Positions 1 through 6,838 of a stretch of 9,641 nt of DNA are shown piece by piece; the stretch's first letter is position 1; each line of letters starts with the position of its first letter. The notes beneath the pieces are model-generated. The model saw nothing but the letters and a program-made list of their open reading frames with translations, was not told where the DNA came from and searched no databases. The stretch comes from Bacteroidota bacterium (GTDB lineage Bacteria; Bacteroidota; Bacteroidia; Chitinophagales; Chitinophagaceae): NCBI GenBank assembly GCA_023390215.1, contig JAEWDG010000221.1, positions 1-9,641 of the forward strand, given 5' to 3'. The translations under genes were made by a program, and so were the position numbers.

Positions 1-564
1 AATTTCATCACGCTCATTTACCGTAATGGTTTTTGGAAGATCGAAACCGGTTAATTGCAAAGGTTGCTCAACATCTGAATAGATATAATCCCAGTCGTCC
101 ATATACCTCACAGGGGAATCGGTAGAATACGTATCGATAAATGAATTTCCCTTCCAGGAATAATCGTCTCTAATGGGTTGCTTTAATTTGATAAAACGAA
201 GATTGTTTTCGATGAATTCGTAGCCGGTTCCATAATTCACCGCCATAAAACTGTTTTCAGGCAGCCAGTTCTGGCTGCTGTTGGCGCGGATAAACCGGGT
301 GATACGGAAAGCTTTGCGGTTGAGGTTATCGGTCAGCGAATCAGAGACTTCATATTTTACCTCATAACTGTGTACTTCGGCAGACGTTCCAAAATCTACG
401 TAAATAAGTGAATCAAGTTTGTAGGAGATATATTTTCCAACTTCCAGCGGCGCATAATCACTGATCGCGGGAGTAAGTAATTCCTGGCTGGATTTTTTAC
501 AGGAAGTAAATCCGAAAATGAAAAACAGGCAAACAAAAACTAAAATATAATTTCTCATGATCAT
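1..564 (-). CDS. Putative lipoprotein of unknown function, 3' end cut off by window edge
   Basis: An open frame runs from ATG at 562-564 (or the in-frame ATG at 556-558) off the left edge, giving 188 visible codons and no stop. Read from the 558 start, the protein begins MRNYILVFVCLFFIFGFTSC. This is a short charged N-region, a hydrophobic core and an FTSC lipobox with the lipid-modified cysteine at residue 20, so a type II signal peptide is likely. The mature part has no acidic run after the cysteine (it continues KKSS), so a Bacteroidota surface-export signal is not evident. Just after it, a stretch reading APLEVGKYISYKLDS resembles the start of many uncharacterised Bacteroidota lipoproteins; that is from memory, not a search. 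The rest is rich in aromatic and charged residues with no motif I recognise. It starts about 41 bases after the mnmA stop on the same strand and probably shares its transcript. Function unknown. Confidence 0.8.
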   Translation of the reverse strand, partial: MIMRNYILVFVCLFFIFGFTSCKKSSQELLTPAISDYAPLEVGKYISYKLDSLIYVDFGTSAEVHSYEVKYEVSDSLTDNLNRKAFRITRFIRANSSQNWLPENSFMAVNYGTGYEFIENNLRFIKLKQPIRDDYSWKGNSFIDTYSTDSPVRYMDDWDYIYSDVEQPLQLTGFDLPKTITVNERDEI

Positions 565-605
565 GGTGGTACCGGTAAGACTGCAATTTAACGGTTTGTG
601 TTGCT

Positions 606-1712
606 TCAGAACATATTCCTTTGGATCACTCCGCCGCCGATCACATCATTTCCTTCGTAGAAAACCGCACTCTGTCCCGGAGCAATTCCTTTAACCGTAT
701 CATGAAAACGAACATCAACGCCGTTTTGGTATGCGGTGATGCTGGCGAGGGCTCCAGGATCTTTATACCTGATCTTCACAAGGGCCTCCATCGGTGTATC
801 GATTCCTGCATATTTCTGCCAGTTGATTTTTGCAACTTTCATGACCTGTTCCCTGAGATCTTCTTCATCACCCAGAACAACCGTATTGGTTTCCGGGATA
901 ATGCGTGTAACGAAGGCGGGTTTTCCGAGGGCAATATCCAGACCTTTCCTTTGTCCCACCGTGTAGAAAGGATATCCTTTATGGGTTCCGAGAATGTTTC
1001 CTTTGTTGTCGACAAAATTTCCGCCGGCAACTTTTTCTTCGAGCCCCGGAACCCGGCGTTTCAAAAAGCCACGGTAATCATTATCCGGAACAAAACAGAT
1101 TTCATAGCTCTCAGATTTTTTAGCCAGTTCAGGGTAACCAAAATCCAGGGCCATTTGCCGGATCTGGGTTTTATGGTAAGTACCCAGGGGAAGCAGCGTG
1201 CGTGAAAGCAGGTCCTGTTGCAGTCCCCATAATGCATAACTCTGGTCTTTATTTTCGTCCAGACCTTTTCTTATAAAATGGCGTCCTTCTTCAGTTTTAC
1301 CGATCTGAGCATAATGCCCCGTGGCAATGAACCCGCAATCCATCGCATCCGCTCTTTTCAGCAAGGCTCTCCATTTAATATGTGTGTTGCACATTACGCA
1401 GGGGTTTGGCGTTCGGCCTGCGAGGTATTCTTCAACAAAATCTTCAATTACAAAATCCCCGAATTCTTCCCGGATATCTAAAATAAAATGAGGAAAGCCA
1501 TGCTGTACAGCTGCGAGACGGGCATCATTGAAGCTATCCACATTGCAACAACCCGTTTCTTTTTTGGGAGCAGTACCGCCACTGCTGGCATAATCCCAGG
1601 TTTTCATGGTGATCCCCACCACTTCGTAGCCCTCATGGTGCAGCATCAATGCGGCTACCGTGCTGTCGATACCCCCACTCATAGCCATCAAAACCTTTCC
1701 CTTTTTGCTCAT
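606..1712 (-). CDS. mnmA: tRNA-specific 2-thiouridylase MnmA
   Basis: MnmA activates uridine 34 of the Lys, Glu and Gln tRNAs with ATP and inserts sulfur at C2, in the cytoplasm. The 368-residue product has the family's usual length. The ATP-binding PP-loop SGGIDST lies at residues 12-18. A GCCNVDSFNDAR block lies near 54-65. The first catalytic cysteine is C108 in NPCVMCN, and the persulfide-carrying cysteine is C206 in SYEICFVPD. TGHYA (131-135), KDQSYAL (155-161) and the GQRKG loop near 253-257 are also present. The C-terminal beta-barrel region ends with GGGVIQRNMF. The ATG at 1710-1712 gives an N-terminus (MSKKGKVLMAMSGG) typical of Bacteroidota MnmA, and a perfect -7 box lies only 4 bases upstream. 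It is divergent from thyA and leads into the lipoprotein gene. No key residue is missing. Confidence 0.97.
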   Translation of the reverse strand: MSKKGKVLMAMSGGIDSTVAALMLHHEGYEVVGITMKTWDYASSGGTAPKKETGCCNVDSFNDARLAAVQHGFPHFILDIREEFGDFVIEDFVEEYLAGRTPNPCVMCNTHIKWRALLKRADAMDCGFIATGHYAQIGKTEEGRHFIRKGLDENKDQSYALWGLQQDLLSRTLLPLGTYHKTQIRQMALDFGYPELAKKSESYEICFVPDNDYRGFLKRRVPGLEEKVAGGNFVDNKGNILGTHKGYPFYTVGQRKGLDIALGKPAFVTRIIPETNTVVLGDEEDLREQVMKVAKINWQKYAGIDTPMEALVKIRYKDPGALASITAYQNGVDVRFHDTVKGIAPGQSAVFYEGNDVIGGGVIQRNMF

Positions 1713-1716
1713 TATG

Positions 1717-1749
1717 CAAAGATAACAATCAGGCGGCAGCAGGGTTCAA
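1717..1749 (-). promoter_or_regulatory. Bacteroidota-type promoter of mnmA
   Basis: Read on the minus strand, TATCTTTG (plus-strand 1717-1724) is an exact match to the Bacteroidota -7 consensus TAnnTTTG. A TTG at 1747-1749 lies 22 bases upstream, within the 17-23 base spacing described for the TTG -33 element in Flavobacterium. The -7 box ends 4 bases before the ATG, so the transcript should be leaderless or nearly so. Confidence 0.6.
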
Positions 1750-1797
1750 TGCAGGAAAGGGCCAGAAGTAAAAATGATGGGAAATTTTTAGTTCACA

Positions 1798-1843
1798 TTG
1801 CTGAATAACTAATACCCGGCGCACTCACATTTGAATTAATTTG
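1798..1843 (+). promoter_or_regulatory. Possible promoter region of thyA cluster
   Basis: The 136-base gap between mnmA and thyA must hold the promoter of the plus-strand cluster. Two imperfect -7 candidates are visible: CACATTTG at 1826-1833 and TTAATTTG at 1836-1843, each one base off TAnnTTTG. TTG at 1798-1800 and CTG at 1801-1803 lie 25 and 22 bases before the first candidate. Neither pair is a full match, so the exact site is uncertain. No operator-like repeat or riboswitch is evident in the gap. Confidence 0.3.
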
Positions 1844-1848
1844 CGGCC

Positions 1849-2661
1849 ATGCAACAATACCTTCAACTGCTCGATCACGTGATGAAAACGGGTTCGGACA
1901 AATCAGACCGCACGGGCACGGGCACCCGGAGTGTATTTGGATACCAGATGCGTTTCGATCTTTCGGAGGGATTTCCCCTGGTAACCACCAAGAAAACGCA
2001 TTTAAAAAGCATTATATATGAACTGCTTTGGTTTTTAAAAGGGGATACCAATATTGCATATCTCAAGGAAAATAAAGTGTCGATCTGGGATGAGTGGGCC
2101 GATGCCAATGGAGATCTTGGTCCCGTTTATGGCAAGCAGTGGAGGAGCTGGGAAGGTGCAAACGGGGTGGAGGTAGATCAGATATCTGAATTGATCGAAC
2201 AATTGAAAACCAATCCCGATTCAAGAAGATTGCTGGTTAGCGCCTGGAATGTGGCCGATCTTCCGAAGATGAAATTAATGCCCTGTCACTGCCTGTTCCA
2301 GTTTTATACTTCTCCGCCAGATGAAAAAGGAAGGAGAAAACTGAGTTGCCAGTTATATCAGCGGAGCGCGGACATTTTCCTGGGTGTTCCTTTTAATATC
2401 GCTTCGTATGCGCTGCTCACCATGATGATCGCGCGGGTTTGTGATATGGATTACGGTGATTTTATTCATTCCTTCGGTGACGCGCATATTTATAAGAATC
2501 ATTTCGAACAGGCGAAATTGCAACTGGGCAGAACGCCTTTTGAACTTCCAAAAATGGAGATCAATCCTGAAGTAAAAAATATCTTCGATTTCAAATTTGA
2601 AGATTTTGAATTGAAAGATTATCAATCACACCCAGCTATTAAAGCACCCGTAGCCGTTTAG
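1849..2661 (+). CDS. thyA: Thymidylate synthase ThyA
   Basis: This enzyme methylates dUMP to dTMP using methylene-tetrahydrofolate and releases dihydrofolate; it acts as a cytoplasmic dimer. The product is 270 residues, close to the 264 of E. coli. [12 protein letters not shown] at 20-31 holds the phosphate-binding arginine (R21). The catalytic cysteine is C146 in [28 protein letters not shown] (171-187) gives the arginine, aspartate (D175) and asparagine (N183) that bind the nucleotide, and DAHIYKNH (211-218) supplies the His and Tyr that contact dUMP. The C-terminus PVAV matches the usual closing tail PVAI. The position after RS is Ala, where E. coli has Cys, a common variation. It is the first gene of the cluster and ends 2 bases before folA, so translation is probably coupled. 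The start follows from the conserved N-terminus. Confidence 0.98.
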   Translation: MQQYLQLLDHVMKTGSDKSDRTGTGTRSVFGYQMRFDLSEGFPLVTTKKTHLKSIIYELLWFLKGDTNIAYLKENKVSIWDEWADANGDLGPVYGKQWRSWEGANGVEVDQISELIEQLKTNPDSRRLLVSAWNVADLPKMKLMPCHCLFQFYTSPPDEKGRRKLSCQLYQRSADIFLGVPFNIASYALLTMMIARVCDMDYGDFIHSFGDAHIYKNHFEQAKLQLGRTPFELPKMEINPEVKNIFDFKFEDFELKDYQSHPAIKAPVAV

Positions 2662-2663
2662 TT

Positions 2664-3164
2664 ATGATCTCACTCATTGTTGCAGCTTCAGAAGATAATG
2701 CGATCGGCAGGAAAGGTGATCTGATGTGGGCGCTTCCCAACGATATGAAATTCTTTAAAAACACTACCTGGGGAATGGTGGTGTTGATGGGTAGAAAAAC
2801 ATTTGAATCTTTAGGTAAGCCATTAAAGGGAAGAATAAATATCATCATCACCCGGAACGAAGACTGGAAAGTGGAAGATGCAATTGTTGTATCTGATCTG
2901 CGTGCAGCGATCAAAGAAGCAGAAGCCACAAATTGCAAAGAGATTTTTGTGATCGGCGGTGGTGAGATTTATAAACAATCGATGCCCGTTGCGGATCGCA
3001 TTTATATGACCAGGGTGCATGCTTCATTTGATGGCGCGGATACTTTTTTTCCAGTGATTAAACCGGATGAATGGGCATTGACATCGAATTATGATTTCCC
3101 CGCGGATGAAAAACATGCATACCCTTACTCCTTCCAGGTTTGGGACAAGAAGCAAAAAGGATAA
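2664..3164 (+). CDS. folA: Dihydrofolate reductase FolA
   Basis: FolA reduces dihydrofolate to tetrahydrofolate with NADPH and so recycles the by-product of ThyA encoded just upstream. The 166 residues fit the bacterial chromosomal class. The N-terminus MISLIVAASEDNAIG carries the first strand and the substrate loop. W22 and the catalytic acid D27 lie in LMWALPNDMKFF. GRKTFESLG (43-51) forms part of the NADPH site. FVIGGGEIY (95-103) is the glycine-rich nucleotide turn, and the C-terminal part ends with a YSFQVW strand. The trimethoprim-contact positions look standard, so there is no sign of a mobile resistance type. The ATG lies 2 bases after the thyA stop without a Shine-Dalgarno sequence, which is usual for this phylum and suggests translational coupling. 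Confidence 0.97.
   Translation: MISLIVAASEDNAIGRKGDLMWALPNDMKFFKNTTWGMVVLMGRKTFESLGKPLKGRINIIITRNEDWKVEDAIVVSDLRAAIKEAEATNCKEIFVIGGGEIYKQSMPVADRIYMTRVHASFDGADTFFPVIKPDEWALTSNYDFPADEKHAYPYSFQVWDKKQKG
3157..3161 (+). promoter_or_regulatory. Shine-Dalgarno-like AAGGA deciding a TTG start
   Basis: AAGGA lies 5 bases upstream of a TTG at 3167 and overlaps the last codons of folA. No such sequence precedes the alternative TTG at 3140. Shine-Dalgarno use is rare in Bacteroidota, so this is supporting and not decisive evidence. Confidence 0.35.
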
Positions 3165-3166
3165 CC

Positions 3167-3976
3167 TTGTATTCTCCCTTACATACTTCGATCAAATACC
3201 TGCAATACTTGCTGCGTGCTAAAAATGGCAAAGGTCATGGTGTACATTCTCCATTTGTTTATGATTTTATCCAGTCTGTATTGCGAAATAAAGCAACCGA
3301 AGAAGAACTGGTTTTGTTCAAAAGGCTTGAATCCCGCCGAGATGCTTTGTTGAAAGACCGGGGTTTTATTGAAATGATCGATCTGGGTGCCGGTTCCGGA
3401 AAATTAAAACATCAAACGCGTAAGGTCTCAGATATTGCTTCGAGTTCGCTAAAGCCAAAAAAATATGCCCGCTTATTATATAATATTTCAAAACGCTATG
3501 GTTGCAATCAGATCATTGAATTAGGAACTTCACTGGGTATCACAACTACGTATTTGGCCAGCGCCGATCCCACATCTCAAGTGTACAGTTTCGAAGGCAT
3601 ACCTGGTATTGCAAGGTTGGCAGAAGAAAGTTTCAGGATTGCAGGATTAAAAAATATCGAGCTGATCGAAGGCAATTTCGATCATACCCTGCCCGGCTTT
3701 TTGTCGAAGCATCCGGAAAATTTTGACCTGATATTCATCGACGGGAACCACAGGGAAGAACCAACGCGCAGATATTTCGAATGGCTGTTGCCCGGGGCCG
3801 GAGATCACACAATCTTTGTGTTTGATGATATTCACTGGAGCCGCGAAATGGAAGCTGCATGGACGGCCATCAAAAATCATCCTTCGGTTTTGGCGAGTAT
3901 AGATCTGTTTTTTGCAGGCGTGGTGCTGATCTCGAAAGATTTTAAAGAACCTGTTCATTTAGAAGTGAGATACTGA
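3167..3976 (+). CDS. Class I SAM-dependent methyltransferase, substrate unknown
   Basis: The predicted 269-residue protein is a Rossmann-fold methyltransferase. The SAM-binding loop is IIELGTSLGITTTYLA at 116-131. An acidic residue ends the next strand (SFEG, 141-144), followed by EGNF (168-171). FDLIFIDGNH (186-195) and FVFDDIHWSREME (217-229) resemble the later motifs of O-methyltransferase and Methyltransf_24 proteins. An N-terminal GKGHGVHSPFVYDFI (21-35) and a second glycine-rich stretch IDLGAGSG (71-78) are, from memory, shared by uncharacterised Bacteroidota homologues. No ATG exists before residue 70, which would delete the conserved N-terminus, so the start is non-ATG. TTG 3167 sits 2 bases after the folA stop with AAGGA before it; TTG 3140 would overlap folA by 25 bases and add 9 residues. 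No signal peptide. The substrate cannot be inferred; its place between folA and the transhydrogenase genes is the only clue. Confidence 0.85.
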   Translation: MYSPLHTSIKYLQYLLRAKNGKGHGVHSPFVYDFIQSVLRNKATEEELVLFKRLESRRDALLKDRGFIEMIDLGAGSGKLKHQTRKVSDIASSSLKPKKYARLLYNISKRYGCNQIIELGTSLGITTTYLASADPTSQVYSFEGIPGIARLAEESFRIAGLKNIELIEGNFDHTLPGFLSKHPENFDLIFIDGNHREEPTRRYFEWLLPGAGDHTIFVFDDIHWSREMEAAWTAIKNHPSVLASIDLFFAGVVLISKDFKEPVHLEVRY

Positions 3977-4006
3977 TTTTCGCTATCTTAGGGGTGATTA
4001 TTTATT

Positions 4007-5116
4007 ATGACGATTGCTGTACTCAGGGAACCGTCTGTTGAAAGCAGGGTCTCGCTACTTCCGGAACATATTTTACAACTTAAAAAAATGAACGTGCAGG
4101 TTTGCGTTGAAAAAGGCGCGGGCAGCGGTTCATTTGTTTCAGACGAATCATATGCTAAAGCAGGCGCGGAAATTTCTGACCGAGCAGATTTGATCCGTAA
4201 TTCAGATATAATCCTTTCAATCAGTCAGCCACAGGAAACAATTCCTTCAGGAAAAATATTGTTAGGACTTTTTCAGCCTCTGTATCATCCACAGGTTATC
4301 AGATCATGGGCTGAAGATGGAGTTACCGTTTTCAGTATCGACATGTTGCCGCGAACAACACGGGCACAGAGTATGGATGTGTTGAGCAGCCAGGCAAATA
4401 TCGCCGGATATAAAGCGGTTCTGATCGCGGCCACACATTATCCCAAATATTTTCCCATGTTCATGACCGCTGCGGGAACCGTACCTCCGGCCAGGATGCT
4501 GATACTGGGCGCCGGAGTGGCAGGTTTGCAGGCGATTGCGACGGCAAAAAGGTTGGGGGCGGTTGTTGAGGTTTTTGATACTAGACCGGCTGTGAAAGAA
4601 GAAGTACAGAGCCTGGGTGCAAAATTTGTTGAAGTAGAAGGTGCAGCCGATGCATCAACGGCAGGCGGATATGCGGTGGAACAAACTGAGGCGTATAAGC
4701 AGAAGCAACAGGAACGCATAGCCGAAGTTGCAGCAAAAGCCGATGTGATCATCACCACCGCACAAATTCCAGGGAAAAAAGCTCCGGTATTGATTACCAC
4801 AGCAATGCTTGATTCGATGAAGCCGGGTTCAGTGATCGTGGACATAGCCTCAGCAACTGGCGGGAATACCGAAAAAACCAAAGACAATGATACCGTTCAG
4901 TACAATGGTGTCACCATCATTGGCAATTCGGCTTTGCCGTCAACCATGCCTGCAGATGCCAGTAAATTGTACGGAAAAAACATTCTTAATTTTTTGCAGC
5001 TCATCATAACCAAAGAGGGAAGTCTCCATTTGAATTTTGATGATGACCTCGTAAAAGGCACCTGTATTGCACATGCGGGCAGCATTACGAATGACAGAAT
5101 TTCTTTACTACACTAA
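4007..5116 (+). CDS. pntAA: NAD(P) transhydrogenase subunit alpha part 1 (NAD-binding domain dI)
   Basis: This is the soluble NAD(H)-binding domain of proton-translocating transhydrogenase, which passes hydride from NADH to NADP+ at the inner membrane. The 369 residues correspond to domain I alone; E. coli has it fused to the membrane part in one PntA chain. The N-terminus carries ESRVSLLPE (12-20), the form expected of the alanine dehydrogenase/PNT fold. LPRTTRAQSMDVLSSQ (114-129) holds the residues equivalent to Rhodospirillum R127, Q132, D135 and S138, here R116, Q121, D124 and S127. The dinucleotide loop is GAGVAGLQA (168-176), followed by the ribose-binding aspartate D191 in VFDTRP. TAQIPGKKAPVLI (251-263) and VDIASATGGN (278-287) are also typical. 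It begins 30 bases after the methyltransferase and precedes pntAB by 9 bases. Confidence 0.96.
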   Translation: MTIAVLREPSVESRVSLLPEHILQLKKMNVQVCVEKGAGSGSFVSDESYAKAGAEISDRADLIRNSDIILSISQPQETIPSGKILLGLFQPLYHPQVIRSWAEDGVTVFSIDMLPRTTRAQSMDVLSSQANIAGYKAVLIAATHYPKYFPMFMTAAGTVPPARMLILGAGVAGLQAIATAKRLGAVVEVFDTRPAVKEEVQSLGAKFVEVEGAADASTAGGYAVEQTEAYKQKQQERIAEVAAKADVIITTAQIPGKKAPVLITTAMLDSMKPGSVIVDIASATGGNTEKTKDNDTVQYNGVTIIGNSALPSTMPADASKLYGKNILNFLQLIITKEGSLHLNFDDDLVKGTCIAHAGSITNDRISLLH

Positions 5117-5125
5117 TTGTTCAGT

Positions 5126-5437
5126 ATGGAATCAGTGCTCAGTTGGATATCAGGTAATCAGGAAGCGATCTATATTGTTATCCTCATGATCTTCGTTGGG
5201 ATTGAGGTGATCGGACGCGTACCCAGTGTTTTGCACACGCCATTAATGAGTGGTGCCAATGCGATACATGGTGTGGTGATCATCGGCGCCATCATCGTGA
5301 TGGGAAATGCGGAACCGGATAATTATACTGCTCTGATCCTGGGTTTCCTTGCAGTGATCCTTGGCACACTCAACGTTGTGGGTGGTTTTGTAGTTACCGA
5401 CCGGATGCTGGAAATGTTTAAAGCGAAAAAGAAATAA
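5126..5437 (+). CDS. pntAB: NAD(P) transhydrogenase subunit alpha part 2 (membrane segment)
   Basis: This small 103-residue membrane protein is the part of the alpha subunit that stays separate from domain I in three-gene transhydrogenases. It shows about three hydrophobic helices: 15-30 (IYIVILMIFVGIEVIG), 48-60 and 67-88. The signature HTPLMSGANAIHG (37-49) matches the family. H48 falls where E. coli PntA has a serine (NAISG), from memory, and may carry protons. The C-terminus is a basic AKKK tail. ATG 5126 is preferred; a TTG at 5117 immediately after the pntAA stop would add three residues (MFS). It lies 9 bases from pntAA and 9 from pntB, clearly one operon. Confidence 0.95.
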   Translation: MESVLSWISGNQEAIYIVILMIFVGIEVIGRVPSVLHTPLMSGANAIHGVVIIGAIIVMGNAEPDNYTALILGFLAVILGTLNVVGGFVVTDRMLEMFKAKKK

Positions 5438-5446
5438 TACTGCTCC

Positions 5447-6838
5447 ATGGGTGAATATATTCTTACGATCTGTTACCTGCTGGCTTCCGTTACATTTATT
5501 GTGGGGCTTAAAATGCTTTCTCATCCCGCATCCGCAAGAAAAGGGAACCTGGTTGCCGCTGCGGGAATGAGCATTGCAATCCTGGGAACTATATTTCTTC
5601 CGCACAAAGGCATGTATCTGCACAACTATGGATGGATATTCGGAGGTCTCTTGATCGGTGCGGTGATCGGAACCATATCGGCAAGGAAAGTGAAGATGAC
5701 CGCTATGCCTGAAATGGTAAGTTTATTCAATGGAATGGGGGGCGCCTGCGCTGCATTAATATCTATTGTTGAATTTGGTCATGTGCATGAAGCCGCGAAC
5801 AGGCAGCAAACCGCGCTCATAATCGTACTGGGGTTGATCATCGGTTCTGTATCTTTTGCCGGAAGCATGATTGCATGGGGAAAATTGAACGGAAAGATCA
5901 AAGACTTCAGTTTTGCCGGACAAAATATTCTGAATCTTCTTTTACTTGCTGTTGCGCTCGGTTTAGGTGCGTGGCTGGTTTTTGATCCTAACCAATCATA
6001 TTTAATATATGTGATACTCGCGCTCGCTTTATTATATGGAGTATTGTTTGTGATGCCGATCGGGGGCGCTGATATGCCGGTTGTAATATCACTGCTTAAT
6101 TCATTTACAGGCGTGGCAGCAGCATGTGGTGGTTTTCTGTACGATAATAAAGTGATGCTCACCGGTGGTATTCTTGTAGGTGCGGCGGGTACACTGCTTA
6201 CCATACTCATGTGTAAAGCAATGAACCGTTCATTGAAAAATGTACTTATCGGTTCCTTCGGTGGAAAATCCGGCGCTGCTGGCGGGACGGGTGCAGAAGC
6301 AGGAGGAGCATATAAAGAGATATCTCTCAGCGATGCAGCCATGGTAATGAGTTATGCGAACAAGGTGATGATCGTTCCGGGGTACGGACTCGCGGTCGCA
6401 CAGGCGCAGCATGTTTGTCATGAACTTGAAAAAATTCTCAGCGACAAGGGTGTTGAAGTGAAATATGCTATTCATCCCGTTGCGGGGCGAATGCCCGGGC
6501 ACATGAATGTTCTACTGGCTGAAGCAGATGTGAGTTATGATAAACTTCTTGAAATGGAAGTGGCTAACGAAGAATTTAAAACAACAGATGTAGTGTTGAT
6601 CCTTGGTGCAAACGACGTTGTAAATCCTGCCGCTAAAACTGATCCTGCTTCTCCTATTTATGGTATGCCTATCCTGGAAGTTGAACTCGCGAAAACAGTG
6701 ATCGTAAATAAACGCAGTATGAAGCCCGGTTATGCGGGCATTGAAAATGCACTTTTCTTTCAGCCAAAAACGTCTATGCTGTTTGGTGATGCGAAAAAAG
6801 TATTACAGGATCTTGTTGCTGAGATCAAAGCCTCCTGA
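5447..6838 (+). CDS. pntB: NAD(P) transhydrogenase subunit beta
   Basis: PntB provides most of the proton channel (domain II) and the NADP(H)-binding domain III. The 463 residues match the usual length. The N-terminal 270 residues contain about nine hydrophobic helices. MPEMVSLFNGMGG (87-99) has Asn at 95 where E. coli has the channel residue His91. GGADMPVVISLLNSFTG (206-222) keeps the conserved Asp and Asn (D209, N218). A glycine/alanine-rich linker at 271-288 leads into domain III: VPGYGLAVAQAQ (310-321), HPVAGRMPGHMNVLLAEA (343-360), GANDVVNP (387-394), KRSMKPGYAGIEN (422-434) and FGDAK (446-450), all NADP-site motifs. It is the last gene of the cluster. Its TGA is immediately followed, without a gap, by the stop of the convergent hydrolase gene, so no classical terminator lies between them. 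Confidence 0.97.
   Translation: MGEYILTICYLLASVTFIVGLKMLSHPASARKGNLVAAAGMSIAILGTIFLPHKGMYLHNYGWIFGGLLIGAVIGTISARKVKMTAMPEMVSLFNGMGGACAALISIVEFGHVHEAANRQQTALIIVLGLIIGSVSFAGSMIAWGKLNGKIKDFSFAGQNILNLLLLAVALGLGAWLVFDPNQSYLIYVILALALLYGVLFVMPIGGADMPVVISLLNSFTGVAAACGGFLYDNKVMLTGGILVGAAGTLLTILMCKAMNRSLKNVLIGSFGGKSGAAGGTGAEAGGAYKEISLSDAAMVMSYANKVMIVPGYGLAVAQAQHVCHELEKILSDKGVEVKYAIHPVAGRMPGHMNVLLAEADVSYDKLLEMEVANEEFKTTDVVLILGANDVVNPAAKTDPASPIYGMPILEVELAKTVIVNKRSMKPGYAGIENALFFQPKTSMLFGDAKKVLQDLVAEIKAS

Noticed and set aside
556..565. CATGATCATG palindrome at the lipoprotein start
   Set aside because: It arises from two in-frame start-like codons around ATC. At 10 bp with no spacing it is probably chance and not an operator.
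621..1205. 194-codon open frame on the plus strand inside mnmA
   Set aside because: It is fully antisense to the conserved MnmA coding sequence and resembles no protein family.
3140..3976. Upstream TTG start for the methyltransferase
   Set aside because: It would overlap folA by 25 bases and has no ribosome-binding sequence. TTG 3167 fits the 2-base spacing pattern of the cluster and has AAGGA before it. It is not fully excluded.
3984..3991. TATCTTAG as a promoter before pntAA
   Set aside because: It differs from TAnnTTTG at one of the core TTTG positions and has no TTG element at the right distance. A weak internal promoter remains possible.
4438..4887. 149-codon open frame on the minus strand inside pntAA
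   Set aside because: It is a complement shadow of a strongly conserved gene. Its product is Ala/Thr/Pro/Ser-rich without a recognisable motif.
5117..5437. TTG start for pntAB directly after the pntAA stop
   Set aside because: The ATG 9 bases downstream gives the standard N-terminus; the extra three residues have no support.
5779..6342. 187-codon open frame on the minus strand inside pntB
   Set aside because: It lies opposite the membrane helices and linker of PntB, has low-complexity Pro/Ala/Ser composition and no family features.
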